Under the pieces are notes generated by a model. It had not been told where the DNA came from and did no database searches. It saw nothing but the letters and a program-made list of their open reading frames with translations. 64,000 nt of DNA from Halosimplex aquaticum (GTDB lineage: Archaea; Halobacteriota; Halobacteria; Halobacteriales; Haloarculaceae), in NCBI RefSeq assembly GCF_028747785.1, contig NZ_CP118158.1, forward strand, positions 434,001-498,000, read 5' to 3'. The first letter of the stretch is position 1. Every line of letters begins with the position of its first letter. The translations under genes were made by a program, and so were the position numbers. This document shows, piece after piece, positions 26,627 through 34,937 of this stretch.

Positions 26627-26731
26627 GCGCTCGGGCGAACCGAGCGCGCGCCGCCATCGAGGCCGACAACGGCCCGATCCGGCGCGTCGGCGAACGCAAC
26701 TGCTAAACGCCTCCCATCCCAGTGATCGGGT

Positions 26732-27781
26732 ATGCAGCTTGCCGAGCCGCAGGATTTCGAGCGCGTCCTGTCGTCGATGTGCACCGAACCACACCCCGCG
26801 GCTCGGGAGGCGGCCGAGCGGTTCCTGGCGACCAATCCCGGCGACCCCGGCACCTACGAGAGCGTCAGCGCCCTGGAGGAACGGGCCGTCGAACTCCTCG
26901 GCGAGGTCACCGGCCACTCCGACCCCGAGGGCTACGTCGCCAGCGGCGGCACGGAGGCCAACATCCAGGCCGTCCGGATCGCCCGCAACCGCGCCGACAC
27001 CGACGACCCGAACGTCGTCGCGCCGACCAGCGCCCACTTCTCGTTCACGAAGGCCGCGGACCTCCTCGGCGTGGAATACCGGACCGCACCGACGACCGAC
27101 CACCGCGCCGACCCCGAAGCGATGGCACGGCTCGTCGACGAGGACACCGTCTGCGTGGTGGCCGTCGCCGGCTCGACGGAGTACGGCTACGTCGATCCCG
27201 TCCCGGAACTCGCGGACCTGGCCCACGAGGTCGACGCGCTCTGCCACGTCGACGCCGCCTGGGGCGGGTTCGTCCTCCCCTTCACCGACCACGAGTGGCA
27301 CTTCGGCCACGCCGACGTGGACACGATGACTATCGACCCCCACAAGATGGGGCAGGCCGCCATCCCCGCCGGCGGCCTGCTCGTCCGCTCGCGCGAGTTG
27401 CTCGACGAGCTCGCCATCCGGACGCCGTACCTCGAATCGACCTCGCAGGTGACGCTGACTGGCACCCGGAGCGGCGCGGGCGTCGCCAGCGCCGTCGCCG
27501 CGATGGAGGCGCTCTGGCCGGAGGGATACCGCGAACAGTACCGCGCCTCGATGGACAACGCCGAGTGGCTGGCCGACCAGTTGGCCGCGCGCGGCCACGA
27601 GGTGGTCGACCCCGACCTGCCGCTGGTCGCCGCCGACCTGTCCGTGCCGATGACCGAGGAGCTACGCTCGCGGGGCTGGCGCGTCACCAAGACGGGCGCC
27701 GGGGAGATGCGAGTCGTCTGCATGCCCCACGTCACCCGCTCGATGCTCCGCTCGTTCGTCGCCGATCTGGACTGGTACTGA
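26732..27781 (+). CDS. mfnA: L-tyrosine/L-aspartate decarboxylase (MfnA)
   Basis: 349 residues, a group-II PLP decarboxylase. Marks are [19 protein letters not shown], the [12 protein letters not shown] motif (Asp for the PLP ring nitrogen) and [16 protein letters not shown] with the Schiff-base Lys. The tail [19 protein letters not shown] matches archaeal MfnA. In haloarchaea, which lack methanofuran, this enzyme is expected to act mainly on aspartate, giving beta-alanine for coenzyme A. A TATA-like GCTAAACG lies ~27 nt upstream. It is monocistronic. Confidence 0.93.
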   Translation: MQLAEPQDFERVLSSMCTEPHPAAREAAERFLATNPGDPGTYESVSALEERAVELLGEVTGHSDPEGYVASGGTEANIQAVRIARNRADTDDPNVVAPTSAHFSFTKAADLLGVEYRTAPTTDHRADPEAMARLVDEDTVCVVAVAGSTEYGYVDPVPELADLAHEVDALCHVDAAWGGFVLPFTDHEWHFGHADVDTMTIDPHKMGQAAIPAGGLLVRSRELLDELAIRTPYLESTSQVTLTGTRSGAGVASAVAAMEALWPEGYREQYRASMDNAEWLADQLAARGHEVVDPDLPLVAADLSVPMTEELRSRGWRVTKTGAGEMRVVCMPHVTRSMLRSFVADLDWY

Positions 27782-27834
27782 GCGGCGTAGCGCGAACATG
27801 AAAGTTTACGATACCCGGTGCGGTACCGCCGGTC

Positions 27835-28404
27835 GTGTTCCCCGCCGAGGTCCCCGTGCTCCTGCTGGGTGGTGGCTGTAACGACCCCTCCGGGACGCTC
27901 GTCGAAGCCGTCTGCACCGCGACCGGACCTGCCGGACTGCTCATCGTCTTCGTCTACTCGTTCCTGATCACGTTCATCCTCCCGCTCCCCTCGGAGATCG
28001 TCCTCCCGCTGGCCAACCAGTTGCGGCTTGGCCTGCCGCTGTGGGTGAACCTGGCGCTGGTCGTCCTCGTCGCCAGCGTCGGCAAGGCCGCCGGGAGCGT
28101 CTTCGCCTTCCACATCGGCCAGGAGGCCAAGGAGTCCGGTCCGATAATCCGGGCGCTGCGCCGCTCGCGGTTCGACGTGATCGAGTGGTCCCAGTCGAAG
28201 GTCGTCCAGCTCTCCAAGAAGTACGGCTACGCCGGCCTCGCGCTGGCGCTGTCGGTCCCCGCCTTCCCCGACACCCTCTCGGTCTACGCCTTCTCCGTCC
28301 TCGAAGACGACTACGCCAAGTTCGCCGCGGCGACCTTCGTCGGCAGCATCGGTCGCTTCCTCGTCTGGATCACCTTCGCCCGCGTGGCCGTGTCCAGCCT
28401 GTGA
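27835..28404 (+). CDS. VTT-domain (DedA/YqaA-like) membrane protein
   Basis: 189 residues with about five membrane segments, starting at GTG 27835. TTTACGAT at 27804-27811 is a TATA-like box ~27 nt upstream, and the nearby ATG 27798 is out of frame. The core shows the VTT pattern: FLITFILPLPSEIVLPLANQ, a glycine-rich ASVGKAAGSVFAFHIGQ re-entrant segment, and SKKYGYAGLALALSVPAFPDTLSVYAF. Members are implicated in lipid scrambling or in H+-coupled transport of undecaprenyl phosphate. Here a lipid-carrier role is plausible but unproven. Confidence 0.83.
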   Translation: MFPAEVPVLLLGGGCNDPSGTLVEAVCTATGPAGLLIVFVYSFLITFILPLPSEIVLPLANQLRLGLPLWVNLALVVLVASVGKAAGSVFAFHIGQEAKESGPIIRALRRSRFDVIEWSQSKVVQLSKKYGYAGLALALSVPAFPDTLSVYAFSVLEDDYAKFAAATFVGSIGRFLVWITFARVAVSSL

Positions 28405-28534
28405 GTTGCCGGCCGCGCCGGCCCGCGTCACCGTCGCCGGGGAACCCGGCCGGCGTGAGCGCCGCGCTGACCCGTCTCGACGGCGCGTTCGGTCGTCGGT
28501 GCGCTTACAAGGGGTCCGGCTCACCTTCGGGGTA

Positions 28535-28822
28535 ATGGAAGGGGTGCTCTGGTACGTGTTCGCCAGCACCCGGGGTGGCGAGAACCGGGCGCGGATTCTG
28601 CGGGCGATCGACGAGCGACCGCGCAACGCCAACCAGCTGGCCGAGGATCTCGATCTGGACTACACGACCGTGCGCCACCACCTCGACGTGCTCGAAGACA
28701 ACAACGTCGTCGAGGCCAGCGGCGACGAGTACGGCGCCGTCTACCTCCCGACCGACCAGTGTCGAGCCAACTGGGACACCGTCGAGGAGGTCCTCGCGAC
28801 CGTCCTGGAGGACGACTCATGA
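28535..28822 (+). CDS. Small winged-helix DNA-binding protein
   Basis: 95 residues from ATG 28535, with a TATA-like CTTACAAGG ~27 nt upstream. It is a complete ArsR-like winged helix: GGENRARILRAIDERPRNANQLAEDLDLDYTTVRHHLDVLEDNNVVEA. It then has a short tail. Its TGA overlaps ATG 28819 of a small frame, which in turn overlaps the membrane protein gene at 28956. It most likely represses or activates its own unit. Confidence 0.85.
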   Translation: MEGVLWYVFASTRGGENRARILRAIDERPRNANQLAEDLDLDYTTVRHHLDVLEDNNVVEASGDEYGAVYLPTDQCRANWDTVEEVLATVLEDDS

Positions 28823-28959
28823 CACACCGACCGGCCATCAAACAGCGACCCGACCGACCGCCGAGAGCCGACCGACCGCCGAGAACCGACCGACCGAGTG
28901 CGGAGACAATTTGGACAGCCTATTTGTCGGCCCGTGGCAAAGGGGGGAGTCGAGGATGA
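28819..28959 (+). CDS. Possible 46-residue Arg/Pro-rich peptide coupled to both neighbours
   Basis: The ATG at 28819 overlaps the wHTH stop (ATGA) and its own TGA at 28957-28959 overlaps the start of the membrane protein gene (again ATGA). The peptide has a basic repeat region ([17 protein letters not shown]), encoded by an 18-bp DNA repeat, then an ordinary tail ending GKGGSRG. Overlaps at both ends are the usual mark of translational coupling. However, the basic, repetitive composition is unlike haloarchaeal proteins and the frame could be accidental. Confidence 0.35.
   Translation: MTHRPAIKQRPDRPPRADRPPRTDRPSAETIWTAYLSARGKGGSRG
28851..28898 (+). repeat. 18-bp direct repeats, two and a half copies
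   Basis: CGACCGACCGCCGAGAGC (28851-28868) is repeated as 28869-28886 with one change, then partly at 28887-28898. It lies between the wHTH and membrane protein genes and within the small coupled frame. It might instead be a tandem protein-binding site upstream of the TATA-like CTATTTGTC near 28919. Confidence 0.7.
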
Positions 28960-29258
28960 GTCTCTGGTTCGAGGCCGCCCGCGGTGCGGTCGTCCTCAAC
29001 GTCGTCTTACTGGCGGGACTGGCGACCGTCTGGGCGCGCAACTACCGCTCTCACGGCGCCAAGCACACCCTCGGCCTCCTCGTGTTCGCCTGCGTCCTCC
29101 TCGCCCAGAACCTGCTCGCGCTGTACCTCTACAGCCTCGACCCGACCTTCCACAGCTGGATGTACGACTCCGCGCCCGTCGCCCAGCGGGGGACGATGGC
29201 CATGAACGCCCTCGAACTCGTCGCGATCGCCTTCCTCGTCAAGATCACCTGGGAGTGA
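28956..29258 (+). CDS. Small three-helix membrane protein paired with a wHTH gene
   Basis: 100 residues with three predicted membrane helices: GAVVLNVVLLAGLATVWARN, LGLLVFACVLLAQNLLALYLY and ALELVAIAFLVKITW, separated by short loops. wHTH + three-helix membrane protein pairs are recurrent in haloarchaea. Their job is unknown, but the pairing suggests that the membrane protein senses envelope state or is regulated by the wHTH protein. A possible internal promoter (CTATTTG, ~28919) could also drive it alone. Confidence 0.75.
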   Translation: MSLWFEAARGAVVLNVVLLAGLATVWARNYRSHGAKHTLGLLVFACVLLAQNLLALYLYSLDPTFHSWMYDSAPVAQRGTMAMNALELVAIAFLVKITWE

Positions 29259-29374
29259 GGCGAGGACCGCCGCCCCGCCGCGTCCGATGACGAAGCTTTT
29301 TGTCGGCGGACGACTATCTTCAGGTGTGTTCCACGCGGGTCCGCCCGGCCGTATGCGCATGCCCTCTTCTCGGT

Positions 29375-29463
29375 AGCGCCGGGTGGACCCAGTCGTCGTC
29401 GGTGGGCTCATACCCCACAGCGGACCCGCGCGGTCCGACGCGACCGGTGAAACGCCGGCGCTC
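29375..29463 (+). other. tRNA-like fold with a CAT anticodon-type loop upstream of the MetRS gene
   Basis: AGCGCCGG (29375-29382) pairs perfectly with CCGGCGCT (29455-29462), like an acceptor stem. GTGGG (29402-29406) and CCCAC (29414-29418) close a 7-nt loop CTCATAC whose central CAT sits exactly where a tRNA-Met anticodon would, with the three G:C pairs typical of initiator tRNA. A third hairpin CGGACC/GGTCCG spans 29421-29437. There is no recognisable T-loop (TTCRA) or D-stem, and the 3' part is ~15 nt too long. It is therefore not a normal tRNA gene: a tRNA mimic, a decayed tRNA, or coincidence. Confidence 0.35.
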
Positions 29464-29555
29464 GCACGCATCGCCCGGACGAGCAGTCGCGACAGTCGAT
29501 CCAACGATGACACCGAATCACCGCGTTAAAGAGCCGACTGGAGGTATCGAGTAGT

Positions 29556-31673
29556 ATGAGCCACGACGACTTTCCCACGGAGAACCCCGCGGTCGTGACC
29601 TGCGGGTTGCCGTACGCCAACGGCGACCTGCACATCGGCCACCTGCGGACGTACGTCGGCGGCGACGTGCTCTCGCGGGCCCTGCGAACCCTCGGCCAGC
29701 AGACCGCCTTCGTCTGCGGGTCGGACATGCACGGCACCCCCATCGCCGTCCAGGCCATCGAGGAGGGCGTCGACCCCGCCGAGTTCGCCCTGGAGTGGCA
29801 CGAGCAGTACGAGGAGACGTTCCCCAAGTTCGACGTCGACTTCGACAACTACGGCCACACCCACGACGAGACCAACCGCGAGCTGACCTACGAGATCGTC
29901 GAGGCCCTCGAAGACGAGGGCTACGTCAAGGAGCAGGAAATCAAGGTCGCCTGGGACCCCGAAGACGACCAGCCCCTCCCCGACCGCTACGTCGAGGGGA
30001 CCTGCCCCCACTGCGGCGCGCACGCCCGCGGCGACGAGTGCGACGAGGGCTGCGGCCGCCACCTCGAACCCGGCGAGATCGAAGACCCCGTCTCGACCAT
30101 CTCCGGCAACCCCGCCGAGTACCGCGAGCGCACGCACAAGTTCTTCCGCGTCTCCGAACTCGCGGACTACCTCTCGGACTTTCTCGACCGCCTGGAGGGC
30201 ACCTCGAACGCCCGCAACCAGCCCCGCCAGTGGATCGAGGACGGCCTGCAGGACTGGTGTATCACCCGCGATCTGGACTGGGGCTTCGACTACCCCGGCG
30301 AGGAGGATCTGGTCCTCTACGTCTGGGTCGACGCGCCCATCGAGTACATCGCCTCGACGAAGCAGTACACCGAGCGCGTCGGTTCCGAGGAGTACGACTG
30401 GGAAGCCGCCTGGAAGGCCGACGAGGTCGGCGTCGAGGCCGGCGGCCCCGACTCCGGGGAGATCGTCCACATCATCGGCCAGGACATCATCCAGCACCAC
30501 ACCATCTTCTGGCCGGCGATGCTCCACGTCGCCGACTACAACGAGCCGCGCGCCGTCGTCGCCAGCGGGTTCATGAACCTCGACGGCGACGCCTTCTCGA
30601 CGAGCAGGAACCGCGCCATCTGGGCGCGTGAGTTCCTCGACGAGGGGTTCCACCCCGACACGCTGCGGTACTACCTCACCACCGTCGGCGGCTTCCAGGA
30701 CGAGATCGACTTCTCCTGGGACCGCTTTCAGGAGCGGGTCAACGGCGAACTCGTCGGCAACGTCGGGAACTTCGCCTACCGCTCGCTGCTGTTCGCCGAG
30801 CGCAACTTCGGCGGCACGCCCGACGCCGACGTGTCCGGCGAGGTCCGCGAGCGCATCGAGGAGGCCGTCGACGAGTTCGAGGCCGCGATCAACGACTACT
30901 CCGTGCGGAAGGCCACCCAGGCCGCGGTGAACCTGGCGGGCTTCGGCAACGAGTACATCCAGCGCCACGAGCCGTGGAACCTCGACGACGACGAGGCCGC
31001 GCCGGTCATCCGCGACTGCGTCCAGGTCGCCAAGGCCGTCGCCGTCCTCGTCTACCCGGCCACGCCCGACACCGCCGAGCGCCTCTGGGAACAGCTCGGC
31101 GAGGACGGATCGGTCGCCGACACAGCCCTCGACGACGCCCTCGAAGCGCCGCCGAGCGAGTTCGGCGAACCGACCGAGCTGTTCGAGAAGATCGAGGACG
31201 AGCGCGTCGAGGAACTCAACCGGAAGCTCGAAGACCGCGTCCAGGCAGTCGCCGAGGCCGACGACGGGAGCGACGCCGACGGTGACGACGCAACCGAAAC
31301 CGACGAGGCCGGCGAGGCCGACGACGGGAGTATGGACGTGGAAGCGCTCGCCGAGAATCGCATCGGCTTCGACGACTTCGAGGAGCTGGACATCCGCGTC
31401 GGCCGCATCGAGTCGGCCGAGCCCATCGAGGACTCGGACAAGCTCGCTCGCCTGGAGGTCGACATCGGCGTCGAGGCGCGGCAGGTCGTCGCCGGCATCA
31501 AGCAACTGCACGACCTGGACGAACTGCCGGGGACGAAGGTCGTCCTGCTGGCGAACATGGAGAAGGCCGAGCTGTTCGGCGTCGAGTCCAACGGCATGGT
31601 CCTGGCCGCCGGCGAGGAAGCCGACCTGCTGACCACCCACGGCGACGCCGAGCCCGGCACGAAGATCCGGTAA
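29556..31673 (+). CDS. metG: Methionyl-tRNA synthetase with C-terminal tRNA-binding domain
   Basis: 705 residues. The class-I HIGH motif is in YANGDLHIGHLRTY. A zinc knuckle (CPHCGAHARGDECDEGCG) follows at ~150. The second signature is FSTSRN in place of KMSKS, normal for archaeal MetRS. After the anticodon-binding helical domain and an acidic linker (~560-590), residues ~600-705 form a Trbp111/EMAP-type OB fold (FEELDIRVGRIESAEPIEDS, LLANMEKAELFGVESNGM). It charges initiator and elongator tRNA-Met. A Shine-Dalgarno GGAGGT (29540-29545) lies 10 nt before the ATG, and GTTAAAG nearby may be its TATA box. A tRNA-Met-like fold lies just upstream. Confidence 0.97.
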   Translation: MSHDDFPTENPAVVTCGLPYANGDLHIGHLRTYVGGDVLSRALRTLGQQTAFVCGSDMHGTPIAVQAIEEGVDPAEFALEWHEQYEETFPKFDVDFDNYGHTHDETNRELTYEIVEALEDEGYVKEQEIKVAWDPEDDQPLPDRYVEGTCPHCGAHARGDECDEGCGRHLEPGEIEDPVSTISGNPAEYRERTHKFFRVSELADYLSDFLDRLEGTSNARNQPRQWIEDGLQDWCITRDLDWGFDYPGEEDLVLYVWVDAPIEYIASTKQYTERVGSEEYDWEAAWKADEVGVEAGGPDSGEIVHIIGQDIIQHHTIFWPAMLHVADYNEPRAVVASGFMNLDGDAFSTSRNRAIWAREFLDEGFHPDTLRYYLTTVGGFQDEIDFSWDRFQERVNGELVGNVGNFAYRSLLFAERNFGGTPDADVSGEVRERIEEAVDEFEAAINDYSVRKATQAAVNLAGFGNEYIQRHEPWNLDDDEAAPVIRDCVQVAKAVAVLVYPATPDTAERLWEQLGEDGSVADTALDDALEAPPSEFGEPTELFEKIEDERVEELNRKLEDRVQAVAEADDGSDADGDDATETDEAGEADDGSMDVEALAENRIGFDDFEELDIRVGRIESAEPIEDSDKLARLEVDIGVEARQVVAGIKQLHDLDELPGTKVVLLANMEKAELFGVESNGMVLAAGEEADLLTTHGDAEPGTKIR

Positions 31674-31721
31674 CCCACGCCGCCCGTCTTCTGGAAGTCG
31701 GTCAGTCGCCCGGTCGGTCAC

Positions 31722-33074
31722 TCAGTCCGAGTGTTCCGGTCGGGTGGCCTCCCCACCGTTCACCGCCGCGTGCGTGGTCGAGACGGTCCGGTTCAGGAGG
31801 TCCACGACGCTGTCGCGTCGCCGGACGAACAGCGCGATCGCGAGGAAGAGGTACACGGCAGTGTAGCCGTAGAGGACGAGCATGCTGAGTTCCGTCGCCG
31901 TCGCCTCGGCGTATGTCTGGATGACGTAGAACTCGACGAGCACCTGCGTCGCGAACAGTCCGAGTATCGAGAGCGCCTCGCGGGCGCTGATCTCGAAGTT
32001 CGAGAGGACCGCTATCGCGAAGAGGCTCTGGGCGGCGGTGATCCAGATCTCCGCGGCCTGCTTCGAGTCGAACGGGAGGGTCCCGACCGCGCCGGCGGAG
32101 ATCGAGTAGACGACCGCGAGCGTCCCGACGAGCAGCGTCCACTGGTTGAGCTTCGAGGAGATGAGCGCGTTGAACCCGGCAGTCGTCCGCGCCTTGTTCA
32201 CGAGGTACGCCACGACGATGAGCTCCGGGCTCTCGGAGGCCAGCGGCGCCAGCCACTGGATCATGAAGAACTCGGGGACGCCGTACTGGATGCCCAGCTG
32301 TTCGAGCCCCTCGGCGAAGGGGTGGACGGCGGTGAAGATGATCGCCCCGGAGAAGGCGAACCCGACGAGGACGGCCGCAACTCGTCCGGCCCTCGACAAC
32401 TGCTGGAAGTACGCCGGGACGCCGACGTGCTCCTCGGCTTCGTCGACGTCGCCGCGGACGATGACGAGGAGGTAGACCAGGTACATCCCGACCAGCACGA
32501 GCGTGTCGAACGGGCCGATTCCGCCGTTCAACGGGACGAAGAAGGCGAAGGCGGTCGCCGCGAGGAGGAAGGTGATCTCCAGGGAGATATCGCGGTCGAG
32601 CGTGACGACGTTCGCGAGGGGGCCGGAGCGGTCCTCGACCGCCGGGTCGGACGCGCGCATCGCGCGGTAGATGCTGAACAGGGCGATGCCCGACCAGCCG
32701 AGGCCGATGAGGATCCGGTTCGCGCCGGTCATGTTGGCGACCGCGAGGTTCGCGGCCTGGTCGGACCCCGCGCCGGCCTGCCAGGCGTAGAGCGCGTCGA
32801 CGGCGTACTCGGGCGCGACGGCCAGCACCGCGAGCACCGCGATAGCGAACGCGCGCGGCACGTCCTTCTCCGCGGTCTCCGCCGCCCACGCGAGCAGGAA
32901 CGAGGCACCGAGGATGGCGAGCCCGCCGATCAGGACGGCCAGGGCAGGTGCGATGTTGTCGCCCGGGTGGACGGTCCCGTACCCGCCGTACGAGACAAAC
33001 GTGCCGACCCAGGGAAGCGTCACGACCAGCGTAGCCGCGACGGCGAACAGCGGATGGCGCAGTCGAGAAGCCAT
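31722..33074 (-). CDS. Sodium/calcium exchanger (CaCA) family membrane protein
   Basis: 450 residues from ATG 33074; the extension to 33113 lies in the promoter region. About eleven membrane helices are arranged as two homologous halves. The ion-binding alpha repeats are VAPEYAVDALYAW in the first half and LASESPELIVVAYLVNKART in the second, each with the conserved acidic residue. A cytosolic loop near the middle contains RGDVDEAEEHVG. It probably exports Ca2+ (or another cation) in exchange for Na+ or H+, an important function at molar salt. It is convergent with the MetRS gene. Confidence 0.88.
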   Translation of the reverse strand: MASRLRHPLFAVAATLVVTLPWVGTFVSYGGYGTVHPGDNIAPALAVLIGGLAILGASFLLAWAAETAEKDVPRAFAIAVLAVLAVAPEYAVDALYAWQAGAGSDQAANLAVANMTGANRILIGLGWSGIALFSIYRAMRASDPAVEDRSGPLANVVTLDRDISLEITFLLAATAFAFFVPLNGGIGPFDTLVLVGMYLVYLLVIVRGDVDEAEEHVGVPAYFQQLSRAGRVAAVLVGFAFSGAIIFTAVHPFAEGLEQLGIQYGVPEFFMIQWLAPLASESPELIVVAYLVNKARTTAGFNALISSKLNQWTLLVGTLAVVYSISAGAVGTLPFDSKQAAEIWITAAQSLFAIAVLSNFEISAREALSILGLFATQVLVEFYVIQTYAEATATELSMLVLYGYTAVYLFLAIALFVRRRDSVVDLLNRTVSTTHAAVNGGEATRPEHSD

Positions 33075-33292
33075 GAATCGTGGTGAGACACCACGGCCTC
33101 CCTCATAATCCACAAGATATCCCGCAGACGGCCGGGAAGCTCCGTTTCGAGCACTCTACCCGCTGATTCCCCGATCTACCGCCAGTTCCAGAGATCGACC
33201 GCATCACCGCTTCTATCGGGCACAGACGAGAGAACGAGGGACGATCTGTCTTCAGCCGGCGATCGGCACGACCGCGCGCTCGCCCGGGGGGC

Positions 33293-33384
33293 GATGCGGC
33301 TCATTCCTCCGGGGGCCGATGCGGCTCATTCCTCCGGGGGCCGATGCGGCTCACTCCCCCGGGGCCGACGCGACTCACTCGTCC
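33293..33384 (-). repeat. Tandem ~25-bp repeats derived from the 3' end of the YegP-like gene
   Basis: Two perfect 25-bp units (33293-33317, 33318-33342), a 24-bp variant (33343-33366) and a diverged fourth copy running into the stop codon of the gene at 33375. On the minus strand each unit reads like the gene end plus stop (GAGTGAG...CGCATCGGCCCC). The array therefore looks like serial duplication of the last codons and 3' flank. Confidence 0.85.
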
Positions 33385-33563
33385 GAGAACTCCACGTCCG
33401 CGCTCGGCGCGGACCGCTTCACGCTCCGGATCCCTCGTTCGACGCCCTGTTTCGACTGGTACCCCTCGCCGCTGTCCGCGATGATGTTCCCGTTCGCAGC
33501 GACGAGTCGCCACCGCCACTCGCCCGCGCTGTCCCGGAAGACCTCGAACGTGGCCTTGCTCAT
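33375..33563 (-). CDS. YegP/DUF1508 family small protein (HVO_2922-like)
   Basis: 62 residues. It is a complete single DUF1508 repeat: ATFEVFRDSAGEWRWRLVAANGNIIADSGEGYQSKQGVERGIRSVKRSA. The fold is a small beta-alpha unit that forms dimers; the function is unknown. It is short, acidic and monocistronic. A tandem array of its own 3' end follows directly. The family assignment is firm because the GNIIADSGEGY and KQGVERGI blocks are both intact. Confidence 0.92.
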   Translation of the reverse strand: MSKATFEVFRDSAGEWRWRLVAANGNIIADSGEGYQSKQGVERGIRSVKRSAPSADVEFSDE

Positions 33564-33672
33564 TCGACAGGGCGTACGCCCGGTCCCGGCTTAAGCGTCC
33601 GCTCTCCCCGCCCCGTTCGCAATCGGAGTGCGGACGGCAAGCCCTTTTGGTGCCCGCCCGCTACGAGCGTGC

Positions 33673-34092
33673 ATGGCAGACGACGCCGGGGCAGACGGCG
33701 ACGACGAGGAGTGGCGCTTCTCGGTCGACGAGGTCGGCGACGACACCGGCGACGCGGACGAGCGCGACGATGGCGAGAGCTGGGGCGTGACGGTCGGCGA
33801 CGAGGACGACGACGGCCCCACGGTGGCGTTCGGCGACGGCGAACCCCGGGGGGAGTCGAACGGGAACGCCGAGACCAACGGCAACGTCGCGGGGACGGTG
33901 ACGCCCGACATCCCGGTCGAGTCCGACACGCCTGAGCTAGAGAGCGCGGTCTTCGTCGCGGCCGGCGCCCTGCTCATCCTGCTGGTGTTCGCGAGCATCG
34001 TCACGCCGCTGACGCCGCAGACGATCGGCGCCATCACCCTGGCGGTCGCCGCCGTGACCGGCGCGGTCTACGCGATATACGTCCGGTTCTGA
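33673..34092 (+). CDS. Acidic protein with two C-terminal membrane helices (DUF7312-like)
   Basis: 139 residues from ATG 33673. The first ~95 residues are acidic and repetitive, with EEWRFSVDEVGDD and ESWGVTVGDEDDD. Two adjacent helices at the C-terminus (SAVFVAAGALLILLVFASIV and TIGAITLAVAAVTGAVYAIY) anchor it. It lies just upstream of the NfeD and SPFH genes on the same strand and may belong to the same membrane-domain group. A TATA-like CCCTTTTGG lies ~27 nt upstream of the start. Confidence 0.72.
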   Translation: MADDAGADGDDEEWRFSVDEVGDDTGDADERDDGESWGVTVGDEDDDGPTVAFGDGEPRGESNGNAETNGNVAGTVTPDIPVESDTPELESAVFVAAGALLILLVFASIVTPLTPQTIGAITLAVAAVTGAVYAIYVRF

Positions 34093-34195
34093 CCGCCGCC
34101 CGGACGACGCCCAAGCAGATCGGTACGTAGGCGACGGATATCGCGGCGATCGCGGCGAGCAGAAGTGTTTTCGGGCAGGCGACCGAATCTCCGGT

Positions 34196-34819
34196 ATGAT
34201 CGAGTGGATCGGGCAGACTTCGGTCCTGTCGTGGATCGGGTCGAACCTCCCGCTGTTCCTCCTGCTCGCGGGCGCGGCGCTGACCATCGCGGAGGCGTTC
34301 GCCCCCGGCGCGCACTTCATGGTCCTCGGAGTCGCCCTGCTGGTCGCCGGCCTGGTCGGCCTGTTGCTTCCGCCGAGTCTGGGCGTCCTCGCGCCGATCA
34401 TCCTCGCTGGGCTGGTCATCGCGGCGGGCGCGGGCACCTTCTACGTCTACCGGCAGTTCGACTTCTACGGGGGCAAGGGCGAGGAGCAGACCAGCGACTC
34501 GGACTCGCTGCGCGGCGCGATGGGCCGGGTCACCGAGCGGATCACCGCCACCGAGGGAGAAGTCAAACTCGACGAAGGCGGGTTCAACCCCTACTACCGC
34601 GCCAAGAGCGTCGACGGCGAGATCGAGGAGGGCACCGAGGTGATGGTCGTCGACCCCGGCGGCGGCAACGTCGTCACCGTCGAACCGCTCTCGGGTGGCG
34701 TCGACGAGATCGACCGGGCGCTCGCTCGCGAGCGCGAACGCAACGGCGAACCCGAGGGGCCCGGCGGCGCCGACCGCGACGAGGACCCCGACCGGGAGTT
34801 CGAGACCGACCCCGCCTGA
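34196..34819 (+). CDS. NfeD family membrane protein
   Basis: 207 residues. Three or four N-terminal helices (PLFLLLAGAALTIAEAFAPGAHF, VLGVALLVAGLVGLLLP, APIILAGLVIAAGAGTFYVY) are followed by an OB-fold domain at ~95-165. That domain has GAMGRVTERITATEGEVKLDEGG and EEGTEVMVVDPGGGNVVTVEPL, the classical NfeD C-terminal beta-barrel. It ends with a disordered acidic tail. NfeD proteins are the partners of SPFH/stomatin proteins, and such a gene follows 118 bp downstream. Confidence 0.92.
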   Translation: MIEWIGQTSVLSWIGSNLPLFLLLAGAALTIAEAFAPGAHFMVLGVALLVAGLVGLLLPPSLGVLAPIILAGLVIAAGAGTFYVYRQFDFYGGKGEEQTSDSDSLRGAMGRVTERITATEGEVKLDEGGFNPYYRAKSVDGEIEEGTEVMVVDPGGGNVVTVEPLSGGVDEIDRALARERERNGEPEGPGGADRDEDPDREFETDPA

Positions 34820-34937
34820 GCGGGCGAGCGGCAGCCGCGCTCGCGCCGGACCGGGCCTGTACCGACCGCACGCCGCGTCGCTTCATCTGTGGTCGCTCAC
34901 CCAACACTTTTCTTCGGGTGGGGCTAATTTCGATCGT

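Noticed and set aside
27798-27834. ATG 27798 as start of the VTT-domain gene
   Set aside because: It is out of frame with the gene and overlaps the TATA-like element; GTG 27835 fits.
29300-29554. An 84-codon frame upstream of the MetRS gene
   Set aside because: No acidic bias or family, and it covers the structured tRNA-like region.
30586-30610. Missing KMSKS motif in MetRS taken as a defect
   Set aside because: Archaeal MetRS normally carries an FSTSR-type motif here, so the enzyme is intact.
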